6,869 nucleotides of DNA from JBGSUZ01 sp964404895 (GTDB lineage Bacteria > Bacillota > Clostridia > Peptostreptococcales > Acidaminobacteraceae): NCBI GenBank assembly GCA_964404895.1, contig CAYOLV010000012.1, forward strand, positions 1 through 6,869. Reading direction: 5' to 3'. Of this stretch, positions 6,109-6,869 are shown piece by piece (position 1 is the first letter of the stretch; every line of letters begins with the position of its first letter). Below the pieces are notes generated by a model. It made no database searches. It had not been told where the DNA came from and worked only from the letters and a program-made list of their open reading frames with translations. Made by a program: the position numbers and the translations under genes.

Positions 6109-6486
6109 ATGAAAAATAGTAAAAGAAGTTCTTTTATATCCATCATCGGAATCTTGGCGTTTTTTATAGTTGCAGCGAAAGTTTATTATGAACTAAAATG
6201 GTATGACTTATTGCTTGGTATTCTAAAAATACAATGGAGCAAAAAGCCGATTGCGCTGGTTTCTCAAAAGACATTAATGTTTGTAACTAAAAAAGAAAAT
6301 GCTGAAGTTTCTTTAAAGAAAGCAATGGAAGCTAACGGTTGGACCTTTGTAGATCGTTTTGGAATGGGATATATATTTAGCAATGAAGATGAAGAACTGC
6401 TCTTAAAACGAAGAGATTTTTCATTCGGATACGTGGTCTTCGAAATTTATCCTAAGGACAATTATAGGAAGGCATTTAAAATTTGA
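6109..6486 (+). CDS. Unrecognised 125-residue protein with one N-terminal membrane segment
   Basis: ATG 6109 is chosen because GGAGGTGA (6096-6103) is five bases upstream; an earlier in-frame GTG at 6100 overlaps that site and is unlikely. Seen: a positively charged N-terminus (MKNSKRSS), one hydrophobic segment around residues 9-23 (FISIIGILAFFIVAA) acting as signal-anchor, then a hydrophobic or amphipathic stretch WYDLLLGILKIQW (31-43). A soluble domain of about 80 residues follows. Positive charges before the anchor predict N-in, with the domain outside. The C-terminal pattern GWTFVDRFGMGYIFSNEDEELLLKRR, residues 77-102, with GW, a GMGYIF turn and a charged strand, recalls short uncharacterised proteins of Firmicutes, from memory only. 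No cysteines, lipobox or catalytic motif are seen. The gene stands alone, between a divergent zinc protein gene and the rRNA promoter region, with no clear terminator after it. Function unknown. Confidence 0.8.
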   Translation: MKNSKRSSFISIIGILAFFIVAAKVYYELKWYDLLLGILKIQWSKKPIALVSQKTLMFVTKKENAEVSLKKAMEANGWTFVDRFGMGYIFSNEDEELLLKRRDFSFGYVVFEIYPKDNYRKAFKI

Positions 6487-6572
6487 TAGTTAGAATGCCA
6501 GTAAGTTTATAAGGCAAAGTATTGCGAATATTATGAAGAAAAGTTGTACGATAAAATACTTAAAAAAAGTAG
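6487..6572. other. Spacer upstream of the rRNA promoters; A-rich tract at its end
   Basis: No gene or convincing terminator is seen. The only stem, TACTT (6557-6561) with AAGTA (6567-6571), is weak. The A-rich tract at about 6551-6570 directly precedes the -35 of the first rRNA promoter and could serve as an UP element. Confidence 0.4.
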
Positions 6573-6602
6573 TTGACTCTTTATGTGTTGCCGTGCTATT
6601 AT
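6573..6602 (+). promoter_or_regulatory. rRNA operon promoter P1 (predicted)
   Basis: -35 TTGACT (6573-6578), an 18-base spacer, -10 TATTAT (6597-6602), and an A-rich upstream tract. Counting seven bases from the -10 puts the start at G6609. This would be a GTP start, as known for growth-regulated rRNA promoters in Bacillus subtilis. Confidence 0.65.
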
Positions 6603-6677
6603 AACTAAGCAGTCAACGTTCGCAAAGATTAAAAGTGAGCAGTACAAAGGATTTCAAAAAAAACTTTTAATTGAATA

Positions 6678-6706
6678 TTGACAAAGCATTTTCAATAAAG
6701 TAAAAT
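6678..6706 (+). promoter_or_regulatory. rRNA operon promoter P2 (predicted)
   Basis: A consensus -35 TTGACA (6678-6683), an optimal 17-base spacer and -10 TAAAAT (6701-6706). An A/T-rich tract with eight consecutive A's lies at about 6656-6677 upstream and could act as UP element. It is the strongest-looking promoter in the window; the start is predicted near 6713-6715. Confidence 0.8.
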
Positions 6707-6718
6707 ATATAAATGTCA

Positions 6719-6753
6719 GACGCCACATAAAATCACAAATTATATGAGACGTC
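6719..6753 (+). other. Imperfect stem in the pre-rRNA leader
   Basis: GACG (6719-6722) pairs with CGTC (6750-6753), C6724 with G6748, and CATA (6726-6729) with TATG (6743-6746), leaving two single mismatches. This gives nine pairs and a 13-base loop, just after the predicted P2 start. Confidence 0.4.
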
Positions 6754-6767
6754 CAAAATTTATAAAC

Positions 6768-6781
6768 GATCCTTGAAAACT
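6768..6781 (+). promoter_or_regulatory. boxA-like rRNA antitermination element
   Basis: GATCCTTGAAAACT resembles the boxA sequence (TCTTTGAAAACT-like) found in Bacillus and clostridial rRNA leaders and 16S-23S spacers. There NusB/NusE binding prevents premature, Rho-sensitive termination of untranslated rRNA. It is followed by AAACAGTG, also common in these leaders. Confidence 0.7.
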
Positions 6782-6814
6782 AAACAGTGTATAACCAAAA
6801 GCTTAGATTGATAA

Positions 6815-6829
6815 GATGCATTATGCATC
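6815..6829 (+). repeat. Perfect short palindrome in the rRNA leader (first)
   Basis: GATGCAT-T-ATGCATC is a seven-base perfect inverted repeat around one base. As RNA it would close to about five or six pairs with a small loop. Confidence 0.5.
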
Positions 6830-6839
6830 ACAATTTAAA

Positions 6840-6854
6840 GAGACTTAAAGTCTC
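6840..6854 (+). repeat. Perfect short palindrome in the rRNA leader (second), T-run following
   Basis: GAGACTT-A-AAGTCTC is a perfect seven-base inverted repeat around one base, 10 bp after the first. A run of five T's follows at 6862-6866. An alternative stem pairs AAAGAGAC (6837-6844) with GTCTTTTT (6859-6866), eight pairs including one G-U, and cannot coexist with it. Confidence 0.45.
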
Positions 6855-6869
6855 AAATGTCTTTTTATA

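Larger units (their letters stand above)
6609..6869 (+). ncRNA. 5' leader of an rRNA operon (16S gene beyond the right edge)
   Basis: Two tandem strong promoters, no open reading frame, a boxA-like CTTGAAAACTAAACA stretch and a series of stems are the layout of a Firmicutes pre-rRNA leader. The 16S sequence itself is not reached: no AGAGTTTGAT-type 16S start is present before 6869. The assignment rests on the leader signals and promoter pair, so another highly expressed stable-RNA operon remains possible. Confidence 0.7.

Noticed and set aside
6609..6869. Start of 16S rRNA inside the window
   Set aside because: No AGAGTTTGAT-like 16S 5' sequence is present before position 6869, so only the leader is annotated.
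1..6869. CRISPR array, insertion sequence, prophage or defence island
   Set aside because: No spaced direct repeats, transposase, integrase or nuclease-like frames were seen; gene content is housekeeping plus two small unknowns.

Overview
The window looks like ordinary chromosome of an AT-rich Gram-positive anaerobe of the Clostridia type. Evidence: strong AGGAGG/GAGGTG ribosome-binding sites, sigma-A-like promoters, a PheB-type ACT protein paired with homoserine dehydrogenase, a divergent clostridial-type second topoisomerase II pair, and a Firmicutes-style rRNA operon leader. I cannot name the genus.

Layout. (1) Positions 1-1255, minus strand: a two-gene amino-acid operon, a PheB/UPF0735 ACT-domain protein followed 11 bp later by homoserine dehydrogenase (hom), which is cut by the left edge. 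It has its own promoter (about 1347-1375) and a structured leader of about 85 nt. (2) Positions 1256-1513: divergent control region. The rightward promoter (1422-1450) carries a LexA-type box inside its -35/-10 spacer, and its transcript begins with a 7-bp hairpin. (3) Positions 1514-5666, plus strand: parE-like and parC-like genes encoding the B and A subunits of a type IIA topoisomerase, 10 bp apart. ATPase, TOPRIM and tyrosine active-site motifs are all present. The region that determines quinolone sensitivity is non-canonical and no GyrA-box is visible. (4) Positions 5669-5721: a 53-bp dyad between convergent genes, probably a bidirectional terminator. (5) Positions 5732-5848, minus: a 38-residue protein with two CxxC pairs, probably a small zinc-binding protein. 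(6) Positions 5849-6108: AT-rich divergent spacer. (7) Positions 6109-6486, plus: an unrecognised 125-residue protein with one N-terminal membrane segment. (8) Positions 6487-6869: no gene. This stretch holds two tandem strong promoters, a boxA-like element and several hairpins, and is read as the promoter and leader of an rRNA operon whose 16S gene should begin just past the right edge.

Working together: PheB-hom is an aspartate-family amino-acid unit. The two topoisomerase subunits form one heterotetrameric DNA strand-passage enzyme, apparently linked to the SOS response. I found no CRISPR array, insertion sequence, phage gene or defence system, and no convincing previously undescribed system. 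The points most worth a second look are the LexA box on parEC, the altered quinolone pocket, the two small unknown proteins and the structured leaders.
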